From: Paracoccus limosus | Lineage (GTDB): Bacteria > Pseudomonadota > Alphaproteobacteria > Rhodobacterales > Rhodobacteraceae | Reading direction: 5' to 3' | Assembly (NCBI RefSeq): GCF_009711185.1 | Contig: NZ_WMIF01000003.1 | Span: 62,001 to 126,000 of the forward strand | DNA length: 64,000 bases | Shown here: piece by piece, positions 16,592-27,514 of the stretch | Layout: each line of letters starts with the position of its first letter | Position numbering within the stretch: position 1 is the first letter of the stretch | Made by a program: the position numbers and the translations under genes | Notes under the pieces: generated by a model | The model's input: the letters and a program-made list of their open reading frames with translations, nothing else | Told to the model about the DNA's origin: nothing | The model's database searches: none

Positions 16592-17764
16592 TCAGGCCAA
16601 TGCCTGACGCATATCCGCGATCAGATCGTCGACATGCTCCAACCCGATCGACAGGCGCAACAGGCCCGGCGTAATGCCCAGCCCGGCCTGCACCTCGGGC
16701 GACAGACGCTGATGCGTGGTCGTCGCGGGATGGGTGACGATGGATTTCGCATCGCCCAGATTGTTCGAGATCAGGAACACCTGCATCCGGTTCATCGCGG
16801 CAAAGGCCGCTTCCTTGCTGCCCAGATCAATGGCGACCATGGTGCCGCCCGCGCCCATCTGGCGCTGCACCAGATCGTATTGCGGATGGTCGGGCAGGCC
16901 CGGATAGATCACCTTGCTGACCCCGGCCTGTCCCTGCATCGCCTGTGCAAAGGCCAGCGCCGATTCGGTCTGGGCGCGCACGCGCAGGTCCAGCGTGGTC
17001 AGCCCGTTCAGCATGATCCAGGCGTTGAAGGGGCTGATCGCCGCGCCGGTATGTTTCAGATAGGGCTCGGCCACCTCGCGCACGAATTGGCGCGTGCCGC
17101 AGATCACGCCGCCAAGGCAGCGCCCTGCCCCGTCGATATGCTTGGTCGAGGAATAGACCACGACATCGGCGCCCTGCGCGACCGCGCTGCTGAACACCGG
17201 GGTGGCAAAGACGTTATCGACGATCACCAGCGCGCCGACGGCATGGGCAAGCTTGGCCACGCCCTCGATGTCGATCACCTCCAGCGTCGGGTTCGACACG
17301 GATTCGAAGAACACCGCCTTGGTGTCGGGCCGGATCGCCGCCTGCCATTGCGCCAGATCGGTGCCATCGACATAGGACACCTCGACGCCGAAACGCGCCA
17401 AAACGTCCAGCACATAAAGACACGAGCCGAACAGCGCCTTGGCCGAGACGATGTGATCGCCCGGCTTGGCAAAGCACATCAGCGCGCCGTTGACCGCCGC
17501 CATGCCCGAGGCGGTGGCAAAGGCGTCCTCGGTGCCTTCGAGACTGGCGATGCGATCCTCGAACATGCGCGAGGTCGGGTTGCCGTAGCGGGCATAGATG
17601 AATTCATCGGGGCCGGACTTGATGAACCGCTGCTCGGCCTGTTCGGCGCTGTCATAGGAAAAGCCCTGCGTCATGAACAGGGCCTCGGCCATCTCGCCAT
17701 ACTGGCTGCGGCGAATGCCGTGATGGACGGCGCGGGTGCGCGGGTGCAGAGGCTTCTCGGTCAT
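16592..17764 (-). CDS. metZ: O-succinylhomoserine sulfhydrylase
   Basis: A PLP enzyme that makes homocysteine from O-succinylhomoserine and sulfide in methionine synthesis. It has 390 residues and belongs to the Cys/Met-metabolism fold-type I family. The PLP lysine is in VVYSSTKHIDGAGRCLGG. YARYGNPTSRMFEDRIASLEG near the N-terminus and the terminal NNLGDAKSIVTHPATTTHQRLSPE with TPGLLRLSIGLEHVDDL are hallmarks. The choice between succinyl- and acetyl-homoserine as substrate follows the usual Rhodobacterales assignment and is inferred. ATG 17764 has AAGGAG upstream; the longer frame has no homology. With metNIQ also in the window, methionine supply is covered by both synthesis and uptake. Confidence 0.92.
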   Translation of the reverse strand: MTEKPLHPRTRAVHHGIRRSQYGEMAEALFMTQGFSYDSAEQAEQRFIKSGPDEFIYARYGNPTSRMFEDRIASLEGTEDAFATASGMAAVNGALMCFAKPGDHIVSAKALFGSCLYVLDVLARFGVEVSYVDGTDLAQWQAAIRPDTKAVFFESVSNPTLEVIDIEGVAKLAHAVGALVIVDNVFATPVFSSAVAQGADVVVYSSTKHIDGAGRCLGGVICGTRQFVREVAEPYLKHTGAAISPFNAWIMLNGLTTLDLRVRAQTESALAFAQAMQGQAGVSKVIYPGLPDHPQYDLVQRQMGAGGTMVAIDLGSKEAAFAAMNRMQVFLISNNLGDAKSIVTHPATTTHQRLSPEVQAGLGITPGLLRLSIGLEHVDDLIADMRQALA

Positions 17765-17822
17765 GGACGGACTCCTTGTGGCTTTGGCCCGGATACGCCC
17801 GCGCCGGCTGCCATTCAAGGCG

Positions 17823-18458
17823 TCACTCGTCCCGCGGCAGGGCGTAACGTTCGAAAAGCCGGGCGTTCAGCACGAAAAACGCCACCATGATCGCCGGCAG
17901 GCCGAATGTCTTGAAATTCACCCATGTGGTTTCCGACAGCGTGCGCCAGACCAGTTCGTTGGCCAGCGCCAACCCCAGAAACAGCAGGGCCAGCCGGATG
18001 GTCAGGATGCGCCAGCCCTCGTCGCGCATCGGCAGCGCCTCGGACATGACCAGCTGCAGCCAGTTGCGCCGCAGCGCAAGACTGAGCCCCAGAAGCCCGG
18101 CAAAGATCAGATAGATCAGCGTCACCTTGATCTTGAAGAAGCGCGGATCGTTCAGCCAGACCGACAGCCCGCCAAAGACCACGACCAGAACCAGCGTCGC
18201 GACCTGCATCGGCGCCAGCTTGCCGGTCAGCCGCCACAGCGCCAGCGTCGAGGCGACCATCACCGGGATGAAGACCATCGTCGCCAGGATGAAGCCCGAA
18301 TATTCGGTGCCGCCCAGCATCACCGTCTTGTCACGCAACCGCATGAAGATCACGAAGAACAGCAGCAGCGGCCCCAGCTCCAGCGTGGCCTTGAGCCAGG
18401 GTTTGATCTTGCGTGCTTGGGTCATGCCGGCCTCGGTCTTGGGGTCGCGAAAGGTCAT
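17823..18458 (-). CDS. yciB: Inner-membrane septation protein YciB/IspZ family
   Basis: A 211-residue polytopic membrane protein with about five hydrophobic segments (roughly 25-45, 52-78, 84-102, 110-130, 155-175 and a last one near 185-200). WLKATLELGPLLLFFVIF and the late NELVWRTLSETTWVNFKTFGLP are characteristic of the YciB/IspZ family. The family is linked to cell envelope and septation in enterobacteria and Shigella; the biochemical role is unclear. It lies 58 bp downstream of the metZ start region in the same direction. ATG 18458 or the ATG 11 codons later could start it. Confidence 0.93.
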   Translation of the reverse strand: MTFRDPKTEAGMTQARKIKPWLKATLELGPLLLFFVIFMRLRDKTVMLGGTEYSGFILATMVFIPVMVASTLALWRLTGKLAPMQVATLVLVVVFGGLSVWLNDPRFFKIKVTLIYLIFAGLLGLSLALRRNWLQLVMSEALPMRDEGWRILTIRLALLFLGLALANELVWRTLSETTWVNFKTFGLPAIMVAFFVLNARLFERYALPRDE

Positions 18459-18533
18459 GGAGTCGGGAAATTGCCCGTGTTCTGCCCGCTTGTGCCGCGC
18501 CAGGCAAGGCTGCGCATCGCCGGCCCGCCCCGC

Positions 18534-19691
18534 CTAGTCCAGCCGGATCGCGGCCAGAATCGGCCCGGTGACATCCTGCCCCCGGCCCAGTTCCTGCGCG
18601 AGAATCGCGTGACGCGTGTCCGAGGGAAAGCTTTGCGCGGGGGTCGAATCGGCGCGCACGCTCATGCGCAGGGGGGCGCGGCCATCCCAGTCGCCGACAC
18701 GGTCCACCGCCAGCACGACATTGCGATAGCCGACCGAGACGCCGCGATTCTCGCCGGCCTTGATCTCGACATCGCGCTGCGGCGCATAGCGCACCAGCAG
18801 CAGCGCGACCGGGCGGGCAATGGCGGCGCGCGGCGTCAGCTCGATCTGGAAACCGCCATCGGCCTTTTGGCTGGAGGTGACCAGCACCGGCGCCGGGCGC
18901 GCCATCTGCATGTCGATCAGCGCCATCAGCTCGGCCGGGCGCAGCGCGATCAGCGTGTCGGTGCCGCCGACGATCATCTGCGGCGTATAGATCGCCCGCT
19001 CGCGCCAGGCATGGGCATAGGCCTGCTGGCGCTGGGTGAATTCGGGGCGGGCGAATTGATCGGCCCAGCCAAGGTAATCCCAGTAATCGACATGCCAGGA
19101 CAGGGCGAGGATATCGTCGCGGTCGGCCAGATCGCCCAGCATCTCGTCGGCCGGCGGACAAGAGGAACAGCCCTCGGCGGTGAACAGCTCGACCACCACC
19201 GGCGGATGCCCGATCGGGCCGAACATCGCGCCGCGCGGCTCGGGGCTGCGGCGCTCGACAAAGCTGGCGATGCCGGCGGATTCGGCGAAAGCGTCGGCGC
19301 TGACATCGGGCAACGTGCCAAGGGCCCCCTCGGGCGCCTCGATCAGGCCGATGCCGTCGGCGGTGCCGGTGGCGGCAGACGCGGCGGCCTCGGGGGCCGG
19401 CGCCTCGGCAGGCTGGTCGGGGGCGGGGTTGGCATCGCCGGGCGCGGCCAGCACCGTCACGCCGACCGGCTCGTCGATCTGCGCGGCTTCGCCGGGGTCC
19501 ATATGCGACAGCGGCCAGGCCTCGGGGCTCCATGCGCTGCCGCCGGTCGGGGCGTCCTGCGCCAGCGCGCCATGGGCCAGCATCACCCCCGCGATCAGGG
19601 CTGCGGCCTGATGCCACATCCCCGGCGCCGGGCGACGCCACGGATGGGCCTGCCACCGCGCCAGGCAAGAGCGTGCAAAGCCATCGGCCAT
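18534..19691 (-). CDS. Exported DUF1223 protein with thioredoxin-like CxxC
   Basis: A 385-residue protein of the DUF1223 family. The core begins near residue 165 with [23 protein letters not shown], a thioredoxin-like strand followed by a CxxC pair. [27 protein letters not shown] is the other family block. A signal peptide is likely at about 20-45 ([21 protein letters not shown]). A Pro/Ala/Glu-rich linker of about 100 residues then precedes the domain; this is longer than in simple family members. The start at 19691 is uncertain; ATG 19619, right at the signal peptide, is also possible. Its redox role in the periplasm is inferred only from the fold. It is divergent from acnA. Confidence 0.85.
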   Translation of the reverse strand: MADGFARSCLARWQAHPWRRPAPGMWHQAAALIAGVMLAHGALAQDAPTGGSAWSPEAWPLSHMDPGEAAQIDEPVGVTVLAAPGDANPAPDQPAEAPAPEAAASAATGTADGIGLIEAPEGALGTLPDVSADAFAESAGIASFVERRSPEPRGAMFGPIGHPPVVVELFTAEGCSSCPPADEMLGDLADRDDILALSWHVDYWDYLGWADQFARPEFTQRQQAYAHAWRERAIYTPQMIVGGTDTLIALRPAELMALIDMQMARPAPVLVTSSQKADGGFQIELTPRAAIARPVALLLVRYAPQRDVEIKAGENRGVSVGYRNVVLAVDRVGDWDGRAPLRMSVRADSTPAQSFPSDTRHAILAQELGRGQDVTGPILAAIRLD

Positions 19692-19947
19692 ATTGTCCAG
19701 ATTTCCCCGCCGGTTCCGATGCAACCACCTAACGCCCACAGCCCAAAGGCTACAAATCAACGCTTTGTTAGCGCCCCGTTCCGGGGTCGTGATCGTTGCC
19801 GGAAACCCACAGCTTGCAATCAGGTGGCAAAATCAGTATACAATCGCATACCGTAGATGTCCCGACCTTGATCCGCCCCCCGAAAAGGCGCACATCAACC
19901 GGGGCAATCGCCATTCAGCCACCTTTTCAAGGATAGGGAGCCGAACC

Positions 19948-22719
<2,772 letters not shown>

Positions 22720-22741
22720 TCGCAGCAGGCAGGGCTTGCAG

Positions 22742-22767
22742 GGCCGTCCCTTCGGGGGCGGCCTTTT
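22742..22767 (+). terminator. Rho-independent terminator of acnA
   Basis: GGCCGTCCC (22742-22750), a TTCG tetraloop and GGGGCGGCC (22755-22763) form a 9-bp stem with one G-U pair, then TTTT. It lies 22 bp after the acnA stop. Confidence 0.9.
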
Positions 22768-22787
22768 CGCATGTGGCGGGGCCGCAT

Positions 22788-22808
22788 GGGTATTTGGAAA
22801 ATGGTGAA
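22788..22808 (+). repeat. Dispersed 21-bp intergenic repeat, copy 3
   Basis: GGGTATTTGGAAAATGGTGA plus A on the plus strand, 20 bp after the T-run of the acnA terminator and inside the left inverted-repeat arm. Confidence 0.92.
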
Positions 22809-22819
22809 AGCCCGCGCGG

Positions 22820-23428
22820 TCACTCTTCGGCGCAATACCACATGGTGCCACCCACGGCCGCCGAACCGATCACCATCGAGCCCACCGCCACCGGCGAGGC
22901 GGCAACGCCCATGGCAGCAGCCCCCGCCGCCTCCAGCGTGCCCACCATCGACCCCGAGGTTGCGGCCAGAATCGCCGCCCCCGGGCGCTGGGTCACGGCG
23001 TCATAGCCGGCCAGCGCCATGGCATTGGCATTGCGGAAGGTGGCCTGACGGGTCGAGTTCACCCTTTCGCAAAAGGTCTTGCGGCACAGGGCATTGCCCT
23101 TGCGCGGCCCCTTTTGCGCGCCGATGTAGCTGTCGTTCTCGCGGTCCCAAAGCAGGCAATAGCTGCCATCATCGGCCATATCGTTGCGCCGCAGGATCTC
23201 GCGCAGCGTGACATAGCCCGGGCACGAAATCCTGCCCCAGCCGGAAAAGCTCTTTTCCAGCCGACCGACATTCTGGCGGAATTCGGCATCGCGGACATAA
23301 TTGATCTCGGTTTTTTCGCCGGCGATCGAGGTCTCGCAGGTCCACAGCTTCTCATCCGCCGCCGGCTTGTCCTCGGCCAGCGCCGGCAGCGCCAGAACCA
23401 TCATCGCCAGAATTGCCGCCAGCCGCAT
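22820..23428 (-). CDS. Unknown secreted cysteine-containing protein between inverted repeats
   Basis: A 202-residue protein I do not recognise. A clear signal peptide covers about 1-19 (MRLAAILAMMVLALPALAED). The mature part has six Cys (in WTCETS, SCPGY, YCLLWD, LCRKTFC and WYCAEE), which suggests disulfides in the periplasm or outside. Residues about 140-195 are Ala/Gly-rich and hydrophobic (PGAAILAATSGSMVGTLEAAGAAAMGVAASPVAVGSMVIG), like a membrane-inserting or glycine-zipper region. The ATG at 23428 is chosen for the signal peptide; the longer frame starts inside the right inverted repeat. It is a lone gene, convergent with acnA and bracketed by nearly identical 76-77 bp arms. A toxin, envelope or stress role would be speculation. 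Confidence 0.78.
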   Translation of the reverse strand: MRLAAILAMMVLALPALAEDKPAADEKLWTCETSIAGEKTEINYVRDAEFRQNVGRLEKSFSGWGRISCPGYVTLREILRRNDMADDGSYCLLWDRENDSYIGAQKGPRKGNALCRKTFCERVNSTRQATFRNANAMALAGYDAVTQRPGAAILAATSGSMVGTLEAAGAAAMGVAASPVAVGSMVIGSAAVGGTMWYCAEE

Positions 23429-23539
23429 TGCCCGCTCCGTCTTGATCTGGCGCCCTGTTGCCAGATCGGGCGCGGCGGCTGCAATCCACAGGACCGTTAC
23501 CACCCCCGGCTGTGGCGCACAGGGCACGGCAGCCGGGCT

Positions 23540-23560
23540 TTCACCATTTTCCAAATACCC
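23540..23560 (-). repeat. Dispersed 21-bp intergenic repeat, copy 4
   Basis: The minus strand reads GGGTATTTGGAAAATGGTGA plus A. It lies 21 bp beyond the T-run of the rpsD terminator, inside the right inverted-repeat arm. Confidence 0.92.
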
Positions 23561-23581
23561 ATGCGGCCCATGCCACATGCG

Positions 23582-23607
23582 AAAAGGCCGCCCCCGAAGG
23601 GACGGCC
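23582..23607 (-). terminator. Rho-independent terminator of rpsD
   Basis: On the minus strand GGCCGTCCC (23607-23599), TTCG and GGGGCGGCC (23594-23586) are followed by TTTT. The sequence is identical to the acnA terminator. It starts 25 bp past the rpsD stop. Confidence 0.9.
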
Positions 23608-23632
23608 CTGAAATCCGTCTGACCCGAAAGGA

Positions 23633-24253
23633 TCAGTTCTTGGCGTAGAATTCGACGACCAGGTTCGGTTCCATCTGCACGGCATAGGGCACATCGCCCA
23701 GGGCCGGGGTGCGCACGAAGGTCGCGGTCATCTTGTTGTGGTCGACTTCCAGATAGTCCGGAACGTCACGCTCGGTCAGGGCGACGGCTTCCAGAACAAT
23801 GGCCAGCTGGCGCGAACGCTCGCGGATCGAGACGACATCGCCTTCCTTGACGCGGTAGGACGCGATGTTCACGCGCTGGCCGTTCACTTCCACGTGGCCG
23901 TGGTTCACGAACTGACGGGCGGCAAAGATGGTCGGAACGAATTTCGCGCGGTAGACGATGGCATCCAGGCGGCGCTCCAGCAGGCCGACCAGGTTCTCAC
24001 CGGTGTCGCCCTTGACGCGCTCGGCTTCCGCATAGATGCGGCGGAATTGCTTCTCGGTCAGGTCGCCGTAGTAGCCTTTGAGCTTCTGCTTGGCGCGCAG
24101 CTGGGTGCCGAAGTCCGACAGCTTGCCCTTGCGGCGCTGACCGTGCTGGCCCGGGCCGTATTCGCGCTTGTTCAGCGGCGACTTGGCGCGGCCCCAGATG
24201 TTTTCGCCCATGCGGCGGTCGATCTTGTACTTGGCAGCGGTGCGTTTGGTCAT
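23633..24253 (-). CDS. rpsD: 30S ribosomal protein S4
   Basis: A primary 16S rRNA-binding protein that nucleates small-subunit assembly. The 206-residue sequence starts [21 protein letters not shown]. It has the S4 RNA-binding fold at about 93-155 ([35 protein letters not shown]). The long N-terminal frame extension is excluded because AAGGAGATCAGCG precedes ATG 24253 and homology starts there. The N-terminal zinc cysteines seen in some S4 proteins are absent, as usual for alphaproteobacteria. It is divergent from the Fe-S carrier gene. Confidence 0.98.
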   Translation of the reverse strand: MTKRTAAKYKIDRRMGENIWGRAKSPLNKREYGPGQHGQRRKGKLSDFGTQLRAKQKLKGYYGDLTEKQFRRIYAEAERVKGDTGENLVGLLERRLDAIVYRAKFVPTIFAARQFVNHGHVEVNGQRVNIASYRVKEGDVVSIRERSRQLAIVLEAVALTERDVPDYLEVDHNKMTATFVRTPALGDVPYAVQMEPNLVVEFYAKN

Positions 24254-24449
24254 CGCTGATCTCCTTCTTATATGTTGTCGAAGGGCGTTGTCCTCTGGCA
24301 TATTGCCTGACAGGGTTCCCCTTGCGGGGTCCACCAACACCAATGAAGCGGCGCTTATAGCCGCCACCTCCCCAGAGTCAAGCGCCGCAGGCCCTTGAGC
24401 GGCAGGTTTTCTGCACTTACATGACAGGCAGCGAACAAGGAAGGCGCGC

Positions 24450-24833
24450 ATGTTCTCGATCCCCGGCAAGTCCCCCGTCACCATCACCGAGGCCGCTGAA
24501 CGCCACATCTCGCGCCTGATGGCATCGAAATCCGCCGGCGGGCTGCGCATCGGCCTGAAGAAGGGCGGCTGCGCGGGCATGGAATACACCATGGAGATGG
24601 CCGACACCCCCGCGCCCGGCGATGAGGTGGTCGAACAGGGCGCGGCGCGCGTGATGATCGCGCCCACCGCGCAGATGTATATCTTTGGCACCGAGATCGA
24701 CTATGAGACCGGCATGCTGGAATCCGGCTTCCGCTTTCGCAATCCGAATGTCACCGAAAGCTGCGGCTGCGGGGAATCGGTCAGTTTCGCCCTGCCCGGC
24801 AGTGCGGCCGCAGGCGCCCCGCCCAAGCTCTAA
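24450..24833 (+). CDS. A-type iron-sulfur carrier protein (HesB/IscA/ErpA family)
   Basis: A small carrier that passes Fe-S clusters to target enzymes. The 127-residue protein keeps the three family Cys: one in [12 protein letters not shown] and two in [19 protein letters not shown] precedes the CGCG motif. The start [16 protein letters not shown] fits Rhodobacterales members, and AAGGAAGG lies upstream. A tail of about 14 residues ([12 protein letters not shown]) extends past the Cys pair, longer than in most relatives. Whether it corresponds to ErpA, SufA or IscA cannot be decided from the sequence alone. Confidence 0.92.
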   Translation: MFSIPGKSPVTITEAAERHISRLMASKSAGGLRIGLKKGGCAGMEYTMEMADTPAPGDEVVEQGAARVMIAPTAQMYIFGTEIDYETGMLESGFRFRNPNVTESCGCGESVSFALPGSAAAGAPPKL

Positions 24834-24923
24834 GGCTTTTCGCCACCGTTAGCGCACCCATTCTTGATCACCCCTGCCCCCCGTCCTAATCCCTTTCCCG
24901 ACCATAAAATTCGGGAGAGAGAC

Positions 24924-25655
24924 ATGGCAGCGCGCAAACTGGCCGCCGGCAACTGGAAGATGAACGGAACGCGGGCGGCGCTGGCGGAAATTGACCAGAT
25001 CCTGACCGAGGCGCAGCCAGGCTGCGATCTGCTGATCTGCCCGCCCGCGACGCTGATCCATGCCGTGGCCACCAAGGGCATTCCGACCGGCGGTCAGGAT
25101 TGCCATGCCAACCCCTCGGGCGCGCATACCGGCGACATTGCCGCCGATCAGCTGCGCGATGCCGGGGCCAGCCACGTCATCCTGGGCCACTCCGAGCGCC
25201 GCACCGACCATGCCGAGACCGATGCCGCCGTCGCCGCGAAAGCCGTCGCCGCGCATCAGGCGGGTCTGATCGCCGTGATCTGCGTGGGCGAAACCGAGGC
25301 GCAGCGCGATGCCGGCGAAACGCTGGACGTGATCGCGGCGCAGCTGGCCGGCTCGGTCCCCGATTGCGCCACTGCCGCCAATACCGTGCTGGCCTATGAG
25401 CCGGTCTGGGCCATCGGCACCGGTCGCACCCCGACCAATGAGCAGATCGCCGAGGTCCATGCCCTGATGCGCGACCGCCTGTCGGCCCGCTTTGCCGACG
25501 GCGCGGACATGACGCTGCTTTACGGCGGCTCGGTCAAGCCCGGCAATGCCGCCGATATCTTTGCCATCCCGCATGTGAACGGCGCACTGGTCGGCGGCGC
25601 CAGCCTGAAGGCCAGCGATTTCTCTCCGATCATCGCGGCACTTGCCGCAGCGTAA
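24924..25655 (+). CDS. tpiA: Triose-phosphate isomerase
   Basis: A glycolytic and gluconeogenic enzyme that interconverts dihydroxyacetone phosphate and glyceraldehyde 3-phosphate. The protein has 243 residues. Catalytic residues are present: K12 in GNWKMNG, H89 in LGHSERR and E159 in [15 protein letters not shown]. The phosphate-binding loop [10 protein letters not shown] and the end [11 protein letters not shown] are intact. The ATG at 24924 follows GGGAGAGAGAC. It is followed by a large hairpin and then metN. Confidence 0.98.
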   Translation: MAARKLAAGNWKMNGTRAALAEIDQILTEAQPGCDLLICPPATLIHAVATKGIPTGGQDCHANPSGAHTGDIAADQLRDAGASHVILGHSERRTDHAETDAAVAAKAVAAHQAGLIAVICVGETEAQRDAGETLDVIAAQLAGSVPDCATAANTVLAYEPVWAIGTGRTPTNEQIAEVHALMRDRLSARFADGADMTLLYGGSVKPGNAADIFAIPHVNGALVGGASLKASDFSPIIAALAAA

Positions 25656-25669
25656 ATTTTACAGAACAG

Positions 25670-25709
25670 AACGGCGTTCCATCCAGCCGCGCGGCGATGG
25701 AACGCCGTT
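25670..25709. other. Perfect 14-bp stem-loop between tpiA and metN
   Basis: AACGGCGTTCCATC (25670-25683) and GATGGAACGCCGTT (25696-25709) are perfect complements around a 12-bp loop that itself contains GCCGC-GCGGC. No T-run follows on either strand. It lies 14 bp after tpiA and 77 bp before metN. It could stabilise or end the tpiA message, or be a protein-binding site for metNIQ control. It does not match a SAM riboswitch I recognise. Confidence 0.7.
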
Positions 25710-25786
25710 GCTGACAAAGCCCGCCCGGGCCCCTTGCCAAGCATACTGTCCCGCGCATAGCTCTGACCGGACATCAGGACGGACCC

Positions 25787-26833
25787 ATGAGCGAAGCAGC
25801 CATCTCATTTCAGCGCGTCACGCGCCGCTATCCGCAAAAAGGCGGCAGCGACGTGGTGGCGCTGCATGACATCGACCTTGAGGTGCCGCAGGGCGCGGTG
25901 ACCGGGATCATCGGCCGCTCGGGCGCGGGCAAATCGACGCTGCTGCGCATGGTGAACGGGCTCGAGCGCCCGTCCTCAGGGCAGGTCATCGTGAATGGCC
26001 ATGACGTGGGTGCCGCCTCGGACAGCGCGCTGCGCCGGGTCCGGCGCGAGGTCGGGATGATTTTTCAGCACTTCAACTTGCTGGCCAGCCGCACCGTCGC
26101 CGAAAACATCGCATTGCCGCTGGAAATCGCGGGCGAGGCCCCGGCCAAGATCGCCCCGCGCGTCGCCGAACTGATCGAGCGCGTCGGCCTGACCGCGCAG
26201 GCAAAACGCTATCCGGCAGAGCTTTCGGGCGGCCAGAAACAGCGCGTCGGCATCGCCCGCGCACTTGCGACCGAGCCGCGCGTGCTGTTGTCGGACGAGG
26301 CCACCTCGGCGCTGGACCCTGACACCACGCGGCAGGTGCTGGAGCTTTTGCAGACCATCAACCGAGATCTCGGCCTGACCATCCTGCTGATCACCCATGA
26401 AATGGCCGTGGTGCGCGACATCTGCAGCCATGTCGCCGTAATCGAGGCCGGTCGCATCGTCGAGGCGGGCGAAACCTACGCCGTCTTCTCGCGCCCCCAG
26501 CACCCGACCACGCGCAGCTTCCTGAAAGGCGTGACCGGCGTCGCCATCCCGCATTTCGTCGCCACCATGATGACCCCGACGCCGCAGGGCCCCGAGGCCC
26601 AGGCGGTGGTGCAGGTGACCTTCACCGGCCGGCACGCCACCGATCCCATGCTGGCGCGCCTGACCGCCGAACATGGCGTCAGCGTTAATATCCTGGCCGG
26701 CGCCATCGAAGAGATCGGCGAGCAGCCCTTTGGCAGCCTGATCGTCGGCCTGCCCGCCGCCCGGCTGGCCGGATCAAAGGCGTTTCTGGAAGAACATGGA
26801 CTGCTGACCGAGGTGCTTGGCTATGTCGGCTAA
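25787..26833 (+). CDS. metN: D/L-methionine ABC transporter ATP-binding protein
   Basis: The energy-coupling subunit of the MetNIQ methionine importer. It has 348 residues. Walker A GRSGAGKST is at about 43-51; the signature ELSGGQKQRVGIARAL and Walker B with VLLSDEATSALDP follow. The C-terminal portion (about 270-345) is the NIL regulatory domain that binds methionine and inhibits transport, seen at VVQVTFTGRHATDPMLARL. The stop lies 11 bp inside metI, so the two are probably translated together. metI and metQ follow as one operon. Confidence 0.95.
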   Translation: MSEAAISFQRVTRRYPQKGGSDVVALHDIDLEVPQGAVTGIIGRSGAGKSTLLRMVNGLERPSSGQVIVNGHDVGAASDSALRRVRREVGMIFQHFNLLASRTVAENIALPLEIAGEAPAKIAPRVAELIERVGLTAQAKRYPAELSGGQKQRVGIARALATEPRVLLSDEATSALDPDTTRQVLELLQTINRDLGLTILLITHEMAVVRDICSHVAVIEAGRIVEAGETYAVFSRPQHPTTRSFLKGVTGVAIPHFVATMMTPTPQGPEAQAVVQVTFTGRHATDPMLARLTAEHGVSVNILAGAIEEIGEQPFGSLIVGLPAARLAGSKAFLEEHGLLTEVLGYVG

Positions 26834-27497
26834 TCTGATCCCGATCCTTTGGTCCTCGACCCTGCAAACGCTTTACATGGTCGCCATGTCGACGCTGATC
26901 GGCACGCTGATCGGCGGCCCGCTGGGCGTGTTTCTGGCTACCTCGCGCCGGGGTGAGCTGCTCTCGGCGCCGGTCCTCAACACCGTGCTGGGGCTGGTCG
27001 TGAACGCCGCCCGCTCGACCCCGTTCATCATTCTGGTGGTCGCGATCATCCCGCTGACCCGCATGATCGCCGGCACCTCGATCGGCACCACCGCGGCCAT
27101 CGTCCCCCTGACCATCGCCGCCGCCCCTTTCATCGCCCGGCTGATCGAAACCGCCATCCGCGAGGTCGATGCCGGCCTGATCGAGGCCGCCCGCGCCATG
27201 GGCGCCACCCCCTTGCAGATCGTGCGCAAGGTGCTGGTCCCCGAGGCGCTGCCCGGCATCATTCTGGGCCTCACGCTCGCCGTGGTCAGCCTGATCGGCT
27301 ATTCGGCCATGGTCGGCGCCGTCGGCGGCGAGGGTCTGGGCGATCTGGGCATCCGCTACGGCTATCAGCGCTTCATGCCCGAGGTGATGCTGGCCGTCGT
27401 CGTCATCCTGATCCTCTTGGTGCAGGCGATGCAATCCCTTGGGGAATGGATCGCCTCGCGCTTTGACAAACGCGCGCCCCGCAACCGGGGCCGGTAA
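26823..27497 (+). CDS. metI: Methionine ABC transporter permease
   Basis: The membrane channel subunit of MetNIQ. The 224-residue protein has five or so hydrophobic helices and the EAA loop EAARAMGATPLQIVRKVLVPEALPG that contacts MetN. ATG 26823 overlaps the end of metN by 11 bp; an in-frame TTG two codons earlier is a weaker alternative. metQ follows after 17 bp with its own AAAGGAG site. Confidence 0.95.
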   Translation: MSANLIPILWSSTLQTLYMVAMSTLIGTLIGGPLGVFLATSRRGELLSAPVLNTVLGLVVNAARSTPFIILVVAIIPLTRMIAGTSIGTTAAIVPLTIAAAPFIARLIETAIREVDAGLIEAARAMGATPLQIVRKVLVPEALPGIILGLTLAVVSLIGYSAMVGAVGGEGLGDLGIRYGYQRFMPEVMLAVVVILILLVQAMQSLGEWIASRFDKRAPRNRGR

Positions 27498-27514
27498 CCC
27501 TGAAAGGAGCCATC

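Larger units (their letters stand above)
22739..22814 (+). repeat. Left arm of a 76/77-bp inverted repeat
   Basis: This arm matches the reverse complement of 23534-23610 except for a 2-to-3-base difference (GG here, ATG there) in the middle. From outside inward it holds the acnA terminator hairpin, a linker, and a copy of the 21-bp dispersed repeat. The two arms bracket one gene. Confidence 0.95.
23534..23610 (-). repeat. Right arm of a 76/77-bp inverted repeat
   Basis: The reverse complement of this arm equals 22739-22814 except for one small difference. It contains the rpsD terminator and a copy of the 21-bp repeat, both pointing toward the enclosed gene. The arms lie 719 bp apart. Confidence 0.95.

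Noticed and set aside
22773-23006. Short frames whose translation includes GIWKMVK
   Set aside because: The shared peptide is only the 21-bp DNA repeat read in frame; the frames differ elsewhere and lack ribosome sites.
25656-25786. SAM riboswitch before metNIQ
   Set aside because: Only a long simple hairpin is present; the conserved core of SAM riboswitch classes was not recognised.
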